Shown: piece by piece, positions 28,771 through 37,814 of the stretch
How positions within the stretch are numbered: the stretch's first letter is position 1
Layout of the letters: the number at the start of each line of letters is the position of its first letter
NCBI RefSeq assembly: GCF_014696065.1
Contig: NZ_JACJPL010000004.1
Location: 62,001 to 126,000, forward strand
Direction of reading: 5' to 3'
Length of the DNA: 64,000 nt
Source of the DNA: Leptolyngbya sp. FACHB-261
GTDB taxonomy: Bacteria; Cyanobacteriota; Cyanobacteriia; FACHB-261
Program-made: the position numbers and the translations under genes
The notes under the pieces: model-generated
Databases searched by the model: none
The model's input: only the letters and a program-made list of their open reading frames with translations
Told to the model about the DNA's origin: nothing

Positions 28771-29523
28771 GTGCTGGAAGATTTGGCAAAGCCCAACTGC
28801 CCAACTTGCAAGGGTTTAGGGCTTTATAAGGTTAGTGTTGAACTAAATACCTACGACCGCTGCGCCTGCGTTCTAGAAGCGTTGAAGAAGCGCCGCAGCG
28901 AGCGCATGCTGCAAGATGCGGGGATGAGTCAGGACCTGACGGCGATGACCTTTGAGAGCTTTCAGGTCGCCTGTACGGCCCAGCGCAATTTCCTATCGCG
29001 GACTCAAGCTTGGATCGAGCAGCCGCTTGGAACCCTGATTTTCTGTGGCAGCAACGGCTGTGGTAAGACTCATTTGGCTCGGGCTGCACTCAATACCTGG
29101 CTAGCTTCGGGGCGATCGGGTGGCTTGATCAATCTGCCCTATTTCTTCGGTCGCGTGCGAGCCAGCTACGCTCAGGAGGAAACACCTGATCTGATGGCCC
29201 TGACAGCAAATGCTGAACTGTTAGTCATTGATGAATTGGGTACGGAGTACCACGGGCGCACAGACTGGGCTAAAGCTGCCGTCTATGAGCTGATCAATTT
29301 TCGTTACTCTGCAGATTTGCCGACTATCATCACTACCAACTTGGGTAGCCGGAATGGTAAAGCTGACCGTGGCACCTTAGAAAAAGACCTCAACCGGCTC
29401 TATTCTCTGGAATATTCGAATGCGATCACCAGCCGTTTGCTCGATCGGGGTAAGACGGAAATTCTGTTCTTCAATAGCATTCCTGATTACCGATTGTTGG
29501 GCTTGACAGAAGCCAGTCCTTGA
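28771..29523 (+). CDS. DnaC/IstB-like AAA+ ATPase with N-terminal zinc finger
   Basis: 250 aa from the GTG at 28771 (AAGGGGG just upstream). The longer frame to 28723 would begin inside the terminator T-run and is unlikely. An N-terminal Cys pattern CPTCKGLGLY...CAC resembles a DnaJ-type zinc finger half. The ATPase has Walker A GSNGCGKTHLA, Walker B LLVIDELG, and a sensor ITTNLGS. This is the DnaC/DnaI helicase-loader or IstB group; no transposase is adjacent, so a loader or chaperone-like AAA+ is more likely. A DUF721/DciA-like gene, another proposed loader family, is 14 kb away. Confidence 0.8.
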   Translation: MLEDLAKPNCPTCKGLGLYKVSVELNTYDRCACVLEALKKRRSERMLQDAGMSQDLTAMTFESFQVACTAQRNFLSRTQAWIEQPLGTLIFCGSNGCGKTHLARAALNTWLASGRSGGLINLPYFFGRVRASYAQEETPDLMALTANAELLVIDELGTEYHGRTDWAKAAVYELINFRYSADLPTIITTNLGSRNGKADRGTLEKDLNRLYSLEYSNAITSRLLDRGKTEILFFNSIPDYRLLGLTEASP

Positions 29524-29577
29524 TAGTCTGCCCTTGACAGGCCCTGTTAAGTTTTCCAGACAGTTCTTGTCTGTGCG

Positions 29578-30162
29578 CTAAGGCTTAGCATCACAACCAA
29601 TCCACTTATCAACTTTGGGAGGTTTGTAGTTTTCTAGTTGGTTAAGCAAAATTTCAGGCTCAGTTGCCTGGAGTACCAGGGTGAGCAGAGCAGGTTTCAA
29701 AAATTGCTCGGTTGTTGCCTGGTCGAATAGTTGGAGCAGTGGATCGTAATAGCCCTCGACATTGAGTAATCCCTGGGGTTTTTGGTGCAACCCTAGCTGA
29801 GCCCAGGTCAGAATCTCACAAAACTCTTCGAGGGTGCCGTAACCTCCCGGCAGAGCGATAAAGGCATCGGCTAAATCAGCCATTAAGGCTTTGCGTTCAT
29901 GCATCGAGCCAACAACATGCAGTTTAGTGAGTCCTTTGTGGGCGATTTCCTTGGCAACCAGAAACTCTGGAATTACACCGATGACCTGACCGCCGGTGGC
30001 TAAGGCTGAATCGGCAACTACACCTATTAAACCGACATTGCCACCTCCGTAAATTAAGCCTAGTTCTCGCTGTGCCAGAGCCTTACCCAGAGCCTCAGCG
30101 GCGAGTTGATAGGCAGGATTTAGCCCTAGGTTGGAGCCACAAAACACGCACACAGTCTTCAA
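29578..30162 (-). CDS. LOG family protein (TIGR00730)
   Basis: 194 aa. Signatures: MKTVCVFCGSNLGLNPAY, YGGGNVGLIGVVADSAL, and the PGGYGTLEEFCEILTWAQLG block of lysine-decarboxylase-like (LOG) proteins. Plant and some bacterial LOG enzymes release free cytokinin bases from nucleoside monophosphates; most bacterial members have an unconfirmed nucleotide substrate. The Arg in the HERKALM segment and the PGGxGTxxE motif are intact, so it should be active. Confidence 0.92.
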   Translation of the reverse strand: MKTVCVFCGSNLGLNPAYQLAAEALGKALAQRELGLIYGGGNVGLIGVVADSALATGGQVIGVIPEFLVAKEIAHKGLTKLHVVGSMHERKALMADLADAFIALPGGYGTLEEFCEILTWAQLGLHQKPQGLLNVEGYYDPLLQLFDQATTEQFLKPALLTLVLQATEPEILLNQLENYKPPKVDKWIGCDAKP

Positions 30163-30260
30163 ACTAAACCTCCTTAACTCTGGACAGAATCAGTTTCTCA
30201 GTTTGTCTGCACTCCAATATAAAATATGGTCTGTTGAGATTTTGCTATCACTCTGCATCA

Positions 30261-30292
30261 CAGAAGCCCCTGCTAGCTAGCAAGGGCTTCTG
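30261..30292 (-). terminator. hairpin after the 82-aa membrane protein
   Basis: CAGAAGCCC and GGGCTTCTG (9-bp stem) enclose CTGCTAGCTAGCAA, which also pairs internally. It is 24 nt beyond the minus-strand gene end. No T-run follows. Confidence 0.5.
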
Positions 30293-30315
30293 CAAGTTCT
30301 CCATCCTGTGAAAGG

Positions 30316-30564
30316 CTATTGCGAACGCGATTGGTTGCTGTTAGCAGGTACTTGCACGGCATCTCCTGGGAATAGAACAGAGTTCATTGCTGGAAACACA
30401 ACACCCGTTAGCGCCCGCGTGAGTTGAAAAGCCATTATGGCAGTAATGATTAACGTAGTTAGGCCAAAGGCTGTAAAAAACCGAAAACTTGAGGCAAGCG
30501 GATCTTCTGAGGAACCCTGCTCTTTTTCAGTGATTCGGTCAAGCACATGATCCTTAGCAGCCAT
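30316..30564 (-). CDS. small single-pass membrane protein
   Basis: 82 aa. An acidic, charged N-terminus (residues 1-24) precedes a hydrophobic segment (about 28-50: FRFFTAFGLTTLIITAIMAF) and a soluble Ser/Asn-rich tail. I recognise no family. The ATG is preceded by AGAGGGATA. The small size and single helix resemble accessory subunits of membrane complexes, but there is no evidence for one. Confidence 0.6.
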   Translation of the reverse strand: MAAKDHVLDRITEKEQGSSEDPLASSFRFFTAFGLTTLIITAIMAFQLTRALTGVVFPAMNSVLFPGDAVQVPANSNQSRSQ

Positions 30565-30722
30565 ATTTATATCCCTCTGTCTATGTTGACTTTCCTATGA
30601 TTGGCTTCGCGCCCCAGCTTAATCCTGAGGAGCTAGGAGCAATTACACCGCTGACAAAATTGAATTTTTGAAACTTGGTCTTCAAAATTTTCAAATCAAT
30701 TCAGATTTGAAACCTAAACAAG

Positions 30723-30753
30723 GGGGCTGGGTAGCGATCCACTACCCAGCCCC
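30723..30753 (-). terminator. hairpin after the YeaQ-like gene
   Basis: 12-bp perfect stem GGGGCTGGGTAG / CTACCCAGCCCC, 7-nt loop, 40 nt beyond the minus-strand gene end. Confidence 0.7.
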
Positions 30754-30792
30754 ACTCACTCTAGTTCACAACTAAACTAACTCTCAGCTAGC

Positions 30793-31047
30793 TTAGGCAG
30801 TTCGGGTAGCCAAACCATAGAGGAAGAGAACGATACAAGCACCCGCAATTGCAATCAACAAACCTTGGATTGAGAAGCCAGTGAAGGCAACTCCTAAGAG
30901 GGCACTACCCACAAAGCCACCAACTAATGCACCCACGATGCCCAACAGCATTGTTGCCAGGATACCGCCGCCCTGATGACCGGGATAAATGGCCTTGGCA
31001 ATGGCACCAGCAATTAGACCAACTACAATCCAGGATAGAATACTCAT
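30793..31047 (-). CDS. GlsB/YeaQ/YmgE family membrane protein
   Basis: 84 aa, three hydrophobic segments separated by glycines. It starts MSILSWIVVGLIAGAIAKAI and ends LLIAIAGACIVLFLYGLATR, the pattern of transglycosylase-associated stress proteins. Family members are induced by envelope or acid stress in E. coli and relatives; the biochemical role is unknown. It is monocistronic, with its own hairpin. Confidence 0.9.
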   Translation of the reverse strand: MSILSWIVVGLIAGAIAKAIYPGHQGGGILATMLLGIVGALVGGFVGSALLGVAFTGFSIQGLLIAIAGACIVLFLYGLATRTA

Positions 31048-31559
31048 GACTTAAAAAGTTTCCTAAATCAACCAACGAACAACTCAACAATAAACCTGAT
31101 AAAACCTCTGGGGTTTCCACCGCAGGAGTTATCTTCCACTCTGTCGAGAGAGTGACGGGAAGCTTTAACGCTGGACGGACTACAGATTTCGTTATTGACC
31201 ATTACAGTTTTAGTATCCGGGAGATGAACAACCTTTCTCTTCAAACTTCGTTGTTAATTTCAAGAGACCTAGCAGCGAAGTGCAGAAGGGTGAATCAGGT
31301 CTGACGACCCTTACTAGTGGTACTAATGACCGTTGACAAAAGTCTGCTTAGAGAAAGCTGCTCGCAGTCGAAGGGGTTTATCAAGCGGCTAGCTTCAAGT
31401 CATGACAGCCATTAGCCCTTTGTGTATACTTCTTTAGGTTGATTCTTATTTGATGACGACGTAGTGATCCTTAAAGGAGACCGACCAGTTCTCAAATCCT
31501 GAATTGGATGAGCGAACACCTAACTCTGCAGGAATTTACCACGGAAGTCAGGCTTAGTT
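31048..31559. other. intergenic stretch
   Basis: Half a kilobase between divergent genes, AT-rich, with no ORF I trust. It should hold promoters for the YeaQ-like gene and the Thr/Gly-rich protein. No motif stands out. Confidence 0.35.
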
Positions 31560-32393
31560 ATGAAACATCTTCACTTGCCCAGAATAGCTGGAGTTAGTGC
31601 TTTGAGCTTGAGTGTAGGAGTTCTAGCCCTGACTCTACCTGCGTCTGCTCAGACCGGCAGCACCGGCACAGGCTCTACCACATCACCCAATACAACTCAG
31701 CCCAGTGCAACGCAAATTGTTGTCCCCCCCAGTGGTGGCGCCGTGATTACAGTTCCTAGTGGCGCTGGTAACAGTGGTAGTACAGCTACGCCTAATACGG
31801 GGACTTCTAGCAGCCAAACTACGGGCACGGCGGGTACGGGCACGACGGGTAGCGGCACGACCGACATCAACACAGGTCTTAATACAGGTAATAACGGTCC
31901 CACAGGCGTTAATTCAGGTAACACGGGTTCCTCTGGGGTCAATACCGGTAATACAGGCACCACCAATGTAGGCACGGGTACTACTGGCACTACTAGCACG
32001 GGAAATACGGGCGCAGGGACCAACAACACAGGCGCCGCTGGAACAGGAGCAAACCCAGGCACTGCCATCCCTGGCAACACGGGCGTCTTTCCTAGACCGA
32101 TTACTCCCGCTACTTTGCCTCCTGGGGCTGCTTCTGGTGCTACTGGTACCTTGATCACCGCACCGGGGCAGCGTCGGCAAGTTACCGCTCCGCGGCCGGG
32201 AACAGACGGCAATATTGTGATCATTGAGCCAGCCAGGGGAACCAACGCAGGCAGAGCTACCAATACAGCATTTCCTGCTAGAAGTGGAGCAGGCAGCCCT
32301 TCCACGAGTGGCAGCAGTGTTGTCAATGATTTTGTTACCAGTCCTAGCAGCCCTGGAAACTCCCCTGGAAACTCTAGTAGCACTAGCTTCTAG
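31560..32393 (+). CDS. secreted Thr/Gly/Asn-rich low-complexity protein
   Basis: 277 aa. Residues 1-30 are a signal peptide (MKHLHLPRIAG, hydrophobic core, LPASAQT with AxA-type cleavage). The rest is low complexity: NTGNTG, TGTGTTG and SGNTGSSGVNTGNTG-like runs in residues 30-165, then a Pro-rich and a Ser-rich part. No domain is visible. It may be a surface or sheath component. The opposite strand has an open 228-codon frame, but only this strand has a leader peptide. Confidence 0.7.
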   Translation: MKHLHLPRIAGVSALSLSVGVLALTLPASAQTGSTGTGSTTSPNTTQPSATQIVVPPSGGAVITVPSGAGNSGSTATPNTGTSSSQTTGTAGTGTTGSGTTDINTGLNTGNNGPTGVNSGNTGSSGVNTGNTGTTNVGTGTTGTTSTGNTGAGTNNTGAAGTGANPGTAIPGNTGVFPRPITPATLPPGAASGATGTLITAPGQRRQVTAPRPGTDGNIVIIEPARGTNAGRATNTAFPARSGAGSPSTSGSSVVNDFVTSPSSPGNSPGNSSSTSF

Positions 32394-32480
32394 AAGCTAG
32401 TCGCAGGTCTAGATCTTGCAGCCTCAGAGAACAGTCTCAGACACAGGCTAGAAGCCTGGGGTTAGTCAAGGGTTAGCTCA

Positions 32481-32948
32481 TTAGTCTGCTGCTTGTGGAT
32501 CACACCGAATCTCAATGATGAAGCCATCCGGGTCGTAGCAGTAGATGCCGCGGCCCGTAGGACGGCTAACTGGACCATGATCCAGGGGAACTTCGTTAGC
32601 CCTGAGAACCTCAACAGCCTGGTTAAACTCAGCTGGATCAATATCAAAAGCGAGATGATTAGCGCGGCTAAAGGCGCGACGCGGGTCCGGATCGGGAGGA
32701 GTTAGATCAGGCTCGTAGAACAAATCAATCACGGTGCCGTCAGGCGTTACAAAATTAGCAACCTTGCCCGCAGCCACTAAATCTTTTAGGGTTATCGGCA
32801 CTTCTGCCCCTTGCAACTCATGTAACCCCAAAATTTGGCCATAGAAGTGTCGGGAAGCCTTCAGGTCGCGTACGTTAAAGGCTACATGGTGAACCCGTCG
32901 CAAAGTGCCAGGAGATAAGGCAGGAAGCATCGAAGGATTAGAAACCAT
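32481..32948 (-). CDS. VOC family (glyoxalase/dioxygenase superfamily) protein
   Basis: 155 aa; an internal ATG at residue 7 is an alternative start. Two beta-alpha-beta-beta-beta repeats: RRVHHVAFNVRDLKASRHFYGQILGL and ANHLAFDIDPAEFNQAVEVL, with GRGIYCYDPDGFIIEIRC at the end. Candidate metal ligands are His in the first strand, His in the second repeat (NHLAF) and Glu near the end (IEI). Family members include glyoxalase I, dioxygenases and antibiotic-binding proteins; the substrate cannot be read from the sequence. Confidence 0.88.
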   Translation of the reverse strand: MVSNPSMLPALSPGTLRRVHHVAFNVRDLKASRHFYGQILGLHELQGAEVPITLKDLVAAGKVANFVTPDGTVIDLFYEPDLTPPDPDPRRAFSRANHLAFDIDPAEFNQAVEVLRANEVPLDHGPVSRPTGRGIYCYDPDGFIIEIRCDPQAAD

Positions 32949-33346
32949 AGCGGTAGTAGGGCAGAAGTGCCCTTAACGATAGCGGATCTCCAACAGCTTG
33001 CAGACTCCCCTTACCGATTTCAAAAGTCCTGAATCGGCGGACTGGCCAGTTGAAGTTGGCCTGATGTTCGCGCTTTACTAGCGTGCCTCACCTTAGGACC
33101 ACCCCCCGCAAGGGCTGTCATGCCACTAGAAGCAGTGGTTTCCCGATTGACTACAGCTTGCTAGTATGATGGCCAGTGCAGCGGCAGACCAGAGCCCTCG
33201 AAGCAGTCTTGTTGTTAGTGTGAGCATAGCGGGTCCCAGAAGTCAGAGTTGCCAGCATCCTAGAGAGCCTACTTATCACTCTGATGTTGTCAACGTGGCT
33301 TCAGTGTGTCGTCAGCACTGGCCTACAGTGAGGTGAGTTTTAGGGG
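32949..33346. other. intergenic stretch
   Basis: About 400 nt between two minus-strand genes. No ORF, tRNA or strong terminator seen. It probably carries the VOC gene's promoter. Confidence 0.35.
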
Positions 33347-34231
33347 TTAGTTATTGAAGGGATGCTGCGCAGCAACGAAGTCCGCAACGGCACCCGCAAC
33401 ATCGACGCCGCTTGCTTTCTCAATGCCCTCCAGTCCTGGTGAGGCGTTAACCTCCAGCACCTTGGGTCCCTCGTGGCTCAGCAGCAAATCCACACCCGCT
33501 ACCTCTAGGGATAGAATGTGGGCCGCTTTGAGGGCAACGTCTGCGTAATTTTTCTCTAATTTGATCGGTTGAGCTTGAGCACCCCGATGTAGGTTTGAGC
33601 GAAACTCACTGCCACTGGCCTGGCGCAACATGGCGGCCACCACCTGATTACCTACCACAAAGGCCCGAACGTCTCGCCCTTTAGACTCCGCTACGTACTG
33701 CTGAACCAGCACATTTTGCCCCTGGCGCAGAAAGGTGTCGACAATTGAGGCAGCCATAGGCATCGAGTCCGCTAGCATCACGCCGACGCCTTGGGTGCCC
33801 TCCACCACCTTGAGAACCACCGGCAAACCGCCCACCGTTTCAATTGCTGCCTTGAGATCTAAGGTATCGCGAATGAAGGCCGTCGTGGGCAGAGGCAAGT
33901 GATGTAGGCTCAGCAATTGCAACGCCCGAAACTTGTCCCGTGCGGTCGCAATTCCCAGGGAGCCATTGGTACAAATGACGCCCTGGCTTTCAAACTGGCG
34001 CACTACTGTTAGCCCATAGCTAGTGATTGAGGCACCAATGCGAGCTAATAGGGCGTTTGGCCGACGCAGTACCTGCTGACGGTGGAGTACTTTGGCCCCC
34101 TGCGCGTTAACCAGTAATGAACAAGCTAATGGATCAATGATTTGGACCTGGTAGCCCCGGCTCCGTGCGGCTTCGGTTAGGCGTCGAGTGCTGTAGAGCG
34201 AGCGACTGCGCGACAGAATGATCAGTCTCAT
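33347..34231 (-). CDS. rimK: RimK family alpha-L-glutamate ligase
   Basis: 294 aa from ATG 34231, which gives the RimK start MRLIILSRSRSLYSTRRL; the frame is open to 34279. ATP-grasp blocks are strong: GLPVVLKVVEGTQGVGVML, ILVQQYV-like VLVQQYVAESKGRDVRAFV, EFRSNLHRGAQAQ, and the metal-binding VLEVNASPGLEGIEKASG. E. coli RimK adds glutamates to ribosomal protein S6. In cyanobacteria the target is unproven. Monocistronic. Confidence 0.93.
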   Translation of the reverse strand: MRLIILSRSRSLYSTRRLTEAARSRGYQVQIIDPLACSLLVNAQGAKVLHRQQVLRRPNALLARIGASITSYGLTVVRQFESQGVICTNGSLGIATARDKFRALQLLSLHHLPLPTTAFIRDTLDLKAAIETVGGLPVVLKVVEGTQGVGVMLADSMPMAASIVDTFLRQGQNVLVQQYVAESKGRDVRAFVVGNQVVAAMLRQASGSEFRSNLHRGAQAQPIKLEKNYADVALKAAHILSLEVAGVDLLLSHEGPKVLEVNASPGLEGIEKASGVDVAGAVADFVAAQHPFNN

Positions 34232-34318
34232 AACGAGCAGTTGCACCGACACAGGGGACCAGCCCCCATTGAACCTCAAGCCGAGAAATGGTGCCTATGC
34301 ATAAGATGGCAGTAGCCC

Positions 34319-34642
34319 ATGCCACCGTTTTCTATGCCCTCTGCTTCCAATTCCCAGGCCCCTGCTCCAACTGGCTTGCAAGCGACCTTCTATGTTTGCC
34401 ACAACCGCACCTGCCGTCGCGATGGCAGTCCGGCTGTTTACGATGCATTGCAACGGATACTGCAAGACTTAGATTTGCGAGCTTGTGTCGACGTCGTGCC
34501 CACTGGCTGCATGGGAAACTGCGGCTGCGGTCCTGTTGTGGCAGTGGCTCCAGTTGATCGCCGCTATCGTTACGTGCAGCCCAAACACGCGCTCGAACTC
34601 GTGCAGCGTCACTGTCCTACTGCTTGTGCAGTGTCCTGCTAA
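34319..34642 (+). CDS. thioredoxin-like [2Fe-2S] ferredoxin
   Basis: 107 aa from ATG 34319; a later start is possible because the first 20 residues are Pro/Ser-rich. FYVCHNRTCRRDG gives Cys-x4-Cys, and VPTGCMGNCGCGP gives Cys-x3-Cys, the four-Cys pattern of the thioredoxin-like [2Fe-2S] fold (NuoE/HoxE-like). It is a soluble electron carrier or regulator. Extra Cys near the C-terminus (CPTACAVSC) are unusual. It is convergent with uppP, with only 9 nt between the stops. Confidence 0.85.
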   Translation: MPPFSMPSASNSQAPAPTGLQATFYVCHNRTCRRDGSPAVYDALQRILQDLDLRACVDVVPTGCMGNCGCGPVVAVAPVDRRYRYVQPKHALELVQRHCPTACAVSC

Positions 34643-34651
34643 GTGTCCTAT

Positions 34652-35533
34652 TTAAAGGGGACTCAGCCAGCCAAACTGAATACAGGTCAGCAGAAATAGA
34701 CCAAACAGAATTCGATAAATGATGAATACCAGCGTGCTGCTACGTTGCAAAAACTTCAGTAGCCAATCAATCGACAGATAGGAGAAAACAAAAGCACTAA
34801 CGGTACCGACCAGCAAGGGTGGCAGGCTGGAAAAGCCTTTAACTTCGGTTACAGCCTCGACAACGCCAGCCAGAAATAGCGCTGGGATGCCGAGCAAAAA
34901 TGAGAAGCGAGCAGCAACCTGCCGCTCTAATCCTAAAAACAGAGCAGTAGTAATCGTCGAACCTGAGCGTGAAACGCCTGGGATTAGTGCGACGGCTTGG
35001 CCAATGCCCACCAGAATGCCATCCAGCACTCGAATGTCTTTGAGCGTGCGGTTACGCCTGCCATAGCGCTCAGCCAACCCCAGAAGCAAGGCTAGGCCAA
35101 TTGAGGTTAAGGCAATCACAATCAGGTTGCGGGTAGGCTCCCCGAACAGCTTCTTGATCACGGCTCCTGCAAACAGGATGGGCAGGGTACCGATGGTCAC
35201 GCCCAGAAAAATCTTGAACTCCTCAGACTCAAACTCTTGTTTCTGGAGAGCTGCCACAGTGCCGGTCAGCACTCGCCGTAGATCCTCGCGGAAGTAAATC
35301 AAAACAGCGACTAAACTGCCAAGCTGAATGACCGCCGTAAAGCTAGCGCCAAAGTCTGGCCAACCAAGAATTGCTGGAATAACCCGTAGATGGGCCGAGC
35401 TGCTGATGGGCAAGAACTCTGTCAGCCCCTGCACGAACCCCATGACCAACGCTTGCCAAAAATTAATGGACTCTGAGCCTGATGCAGTGACGAGCAGTGA
35501 GGGCAAGAATCCGCAACTGGTTAGCGCGACCAT
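34652..35533 (-). CDS. uppP: undecaprenyl-diphosphatase
   Basis: 293 aa with about eight membrane segments. The BacA/UppP signature QGLTEFLPISSSAHL is near residue 35-50, and the second motif PGVSRSGSTITTALFLGL around residue 200 is complete. It recycles undecaprenyl pyrophosphate for peptidoglycan and envelope glycans and affects bacitracin tolerance. The N-terminal 20 residues (MVALTSCGFLPSLLV) may be a leader; a shorter start would be at the next Met (MGFVQGLTEF). Confidence 0.95.
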   Translation of the reverse strand: MVALTSCGFLPSLLVTASGSESINFWQALVMGFVQGLTEFLPISSSAHLRVIPAILGWPDFGASFTAVIQLGSLVAVLIYFREDLRRVLTGTVAALQKQEFESEEFKIFLGVTIGTLPILFAGAVIKKLFGEPTRNLIVIALTSIGLALLLGLAERYGRRNRTLKDIRVLDGILVGIGQAVALIPGVSRSGSTITTALFLGLERQVAARFSFLLGIPALFLAGVVEAVTEVKGFSSLPPLLVGTVSAFVFSYLSIDWLLKFLQRSSTLVFIIYRILFGLFLLTCIQFGWLSPL

Positions 35534-35753
35534 CCAGATTTTCCATAATTTTGCTTTACCAACTTACTCCAGCCTGCCTCCTCCTCCGGCAGGATCAGTT
35601 TTTGGCACTTAATTGGCACAAGACTGGCATGATAAAGTCAAATAATATGCCCTGGGGGGGGATAGCTAAAGCTGTGTTATTGTAAACTAATAGAAATAAT
35701 AATTTTTACAATTCTTAGTTTTTTGTCGTTTTCTAATCCGGGTCTCACCATTC

Positions 35754-36527
35754 GTGGCTTCTGCAACCTCGCTTTCCGACATCGCTGCCGCCAAACTGGC
35801 TTCTTCAGGAAGACCAACCACTCTTCCAACTGATTCAGGTTGGGGGACATCTGGAGCCCTGCTCAAGGCGGCTACCTCTGAGGTCATGCCCGTCTGGACG
35901 ATGGCCAGTGCCGCAGCCTTTCTGGTCTCTGTACCGGTCTTTGTACAAGCGCCTTTGGTACGGGCTTGGCCCTGGGTTGGGCTGCTGGTGGGTGGACTTT
36001 GGGTTGCGCTCAGCATTCAGTTAATGGGTGAGGGTCAGACACCCCGCCGTCAGCTCTGGGGAAGCTTGTTACTGGGCTTTGCCTTGACCTGGTTGACGGG
36101 AGGACTTTACTGGGGCTGGTTACGCTCGGAACCCCTACTGCACCTGCCGCTAGAGGCGCTAGGCGTTCCCTTTGCGCTGTGGAAACTTCGCCATCCTCTA
36201 CTACGAGTCGGCAATTACTTCTACTTAGGCTCATTGGTCGGCACGGTTGTTACCGACGCCTATTTTTACCTAGTGCAGGTCATTCCCCATTGGCGGCAAC
36301 TGATGCGCTCTGAGCCAGAGCTAGCCGCTGGAATCTTTAGGAGCGCTCTAGTGCAGGTACAAACACCCTGGGGTGTAGCTTGGGCTGCGGTCTTGGCCAC
36401 GCTGTTGCTGAGCATTGGTGTCATTGCTTTAAGACAACGCTCGTTGCATTGGGCTGCCTTTGGCGGTGCAGTTTTGAGTACGATTTTAGTAGATGGTTTG
36501 TTTTGGCTGGCTGCCTGCTGGGCTTAA
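35754..36527 (+). CDS. DUF3120 membrane protein
   Basis: 257 aa from GTG 35754. An ATG at 35886 would give about 213 aa and start closer to the first membrane helix. Five to six hydrophobic segments; the sequence AAFLVSVPVFVQAPLVRAWPW and LTGGLYWGWLRSEPLLHLPLEA fit DUF3120, a family I know from cyanobacteria. YLGSLVGTVVTDAYFYLVQVIPHW is another conserved part. Location is presumably plasma or thylakoid membrane; function unknown. Confidence 0.8.
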   Translation: MASATSLSDIAAAKLASSGRPTTLPTDSGWGTSGALLKAATSEVMPVWTMASAAAFLVSVPVFVQAPLVRAWPWVGLLVGGLWVALSIQLMGEGQTPRRQLWGSLLLGFALTWLTGGLYWGWLRSEPLLHLPLEALGVPFALWKLRHPLLRVGNYFYLGSLVGTVVTDAYFYLVQVIPHWRQLMRSEPELAAGIFRSALVQVQTPWGVAWAAVLATLLLSIGVIALRQRSLHWAAFGGAVLSTILVDGLFWLAACWA

Positions 36528-36695
36528 ATCGGTCTCAGTACCAGGTCGCATAGCATTACAGATCCAGGGCGAAAGAGCCAGACATGCATCCCATTTCTGA
36601 GTCCAACTTGGAATTAGAGATGCTTGTACGGAGACAACCTCGCTCGGACAGGATGCATCATAGGTAGAGAAGGCTGACTTTCGTTTTTCGACCCT

Positions 36696-37688
36696 GTGGT
36701 GATTTCGCAACCCACTCCTCACCTGCTGCTGCGTAATGAGTCCGGCGAACGGCAGGTTCCCCTAGTGGGCAGCAACTGCTGGACGATTGGTCGCAGTGAA
36801 GACAATACACTTGTCCTGTCTGACCGCTGGATCTCACGTAACCATGCCATGCTCCAGAGCATGGAAAGCGGCGAGTACTACCTGATTGATTTGGGCAGTC
36901 GTAATGGCTCGTTTGTGAACGGACGGCGGGTTAGTATTCCCGTCACCCTAAACAGCGGCGACCGGCTGACCTTCGGACAGACAGAGCTGGAGTTCTACTG
37001 TCCTGATATCAGTCATGGCCCAGACTCTTCGATCGGGCTAGATAACTCCGACGATTTCACAGCGACAGCGACACTGCACGTCCGTCGCCTGATTTCTGTG
37101 CTGGTTGTCGACATCCGCGATTACACCGGCCTTACACGACAGCTTGATGAGCAACTGCTCTCGGAGGTCATTGGCACCTGGTTCCGCCATGCTGGCGAGA
37201 TCATCCGTGAATACGGAAGTTGGGTCGACAAGTACATCGGCGATGCAGTGATGGCGGTCTGGATCCACGGTAGCCATGACGTTGGCACTGATGAGTTGCT
37301 ACCGGTGTTTCGGGCGCTCTCGGCGCTCCACCACATGACTCTAGAACTCAACCATCAGTACCCTCTGCCCTTTGCTCTACGCGTAGGCGCGGGGGTGAAT
37401 ACCGGCTATGCCATGGTTGGCAATACGGGCAGCGGAGATCGACCTGATTACACCGCGCTCGGCGACACGGTCAATGCAGCCTTTCGCCTGGAAACAGCCA
37501 CTAAACAAATCGGTCTTGATATTGCCTTGGGTGAGACTGCTTATGGGCGTTTGAAGCCTGGGATCGCTGGCAGCGCCGCCCCTTTCAAACAGCACGAAGT
37601 TCGGCTCAAGGGCTATGAGAACCCTACCTTAGCCTATGCCGCTAGCTTTACAGACCTAGATACCTTCCTGGACTGGTTTAGTACTTAA
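36696..37688 (+). CDS. FHA domain-class III nucleotide cyclase
   Basis: 330 aa from a GTG (the next codon is also GTG). The FHA domain (residues 20-100) has IGRSEDN, SRNH and LGSRNGSFVNG, so it should bind phosphothreonine. The cyclase domain (132-310) has metal-binding Asp139 (VLVVDIRDYTGL) and Asp183 (YIGDAVMAVW), plus a NTGYAMVGNTGSGDRPDYTALGDTVN segment. It should make cAMP (or cGMP) under control of a Ser/Thr kinase signal. The substrate-specificity residues need an alignment. A strong bidirectional terminator follows directly. Confidence 0.93.
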   Translation: MVISQPTPHLLLRNESGERQVPLVGSNCWTIGRSEDNTLVLSDRWISRNHAMLQSMESGEYYLIDLGSRNGSFVNGRRVSIPVTLNSGDRLTFGQTELEFYCPDISHGPDSSIGLDNSDDFTATATLHVRRLISVLVVDIRDYTGLTRQLDEQLLSEVIGTWFRHAGEIIREYGSWVDKYIGDAVMAVWIHGSHDVGTDELLPVFRALSALHHMTLELNHQYPLPFALRVGAGVNTGYAMVGNTGSGDRPDYTALGDTVNAAFRLETATKQIGLDIALGETAYGRLKPGIAGSAAPFKQHEVRLKGYENPTLAYAASFTDLDTFLDWFST

Positions 37689-37697
37689 AAGCCCAAC

Positions 37698-37740
37698 TTG
37701 CATAAAAAGCCCCAGAGAGATTCTGGGGCTTTTTATGCAA
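37698..37740. terminator. strong bidirectional terminator
   Basis: Perfect 19-bp inverted repeat (TTGCATAAAAAGCCCCAGA and its complement), 5-nt loop, with T-rich arms on both strands. It serves the FHA-cyclase gene and the convergent small minus-strand gene. Confidence 0.95.
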
Positions 37741-37814
37741 GCGTAATGGGAGTGTTCAATAAATTTTTGATTGGCAATTGCTGACGCACAAGTACAGGAA
37801 TTGGACCGGCCAAT

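Noticed and set aside
28771..29523. IstB of an IS21-type insertion sequence
   Set aside because: No istA transposase, terminal repeats or target duplication flank the gene.
31697..32383. 228-codon minus-strand frame opposite the Thr/Gly-rich gene
   Set aside because: It arises from the Thr/Gly codon composition of the plus-strand gene, has a Val/Pro/Leu low-complexity product, and lacks a start context or leader.
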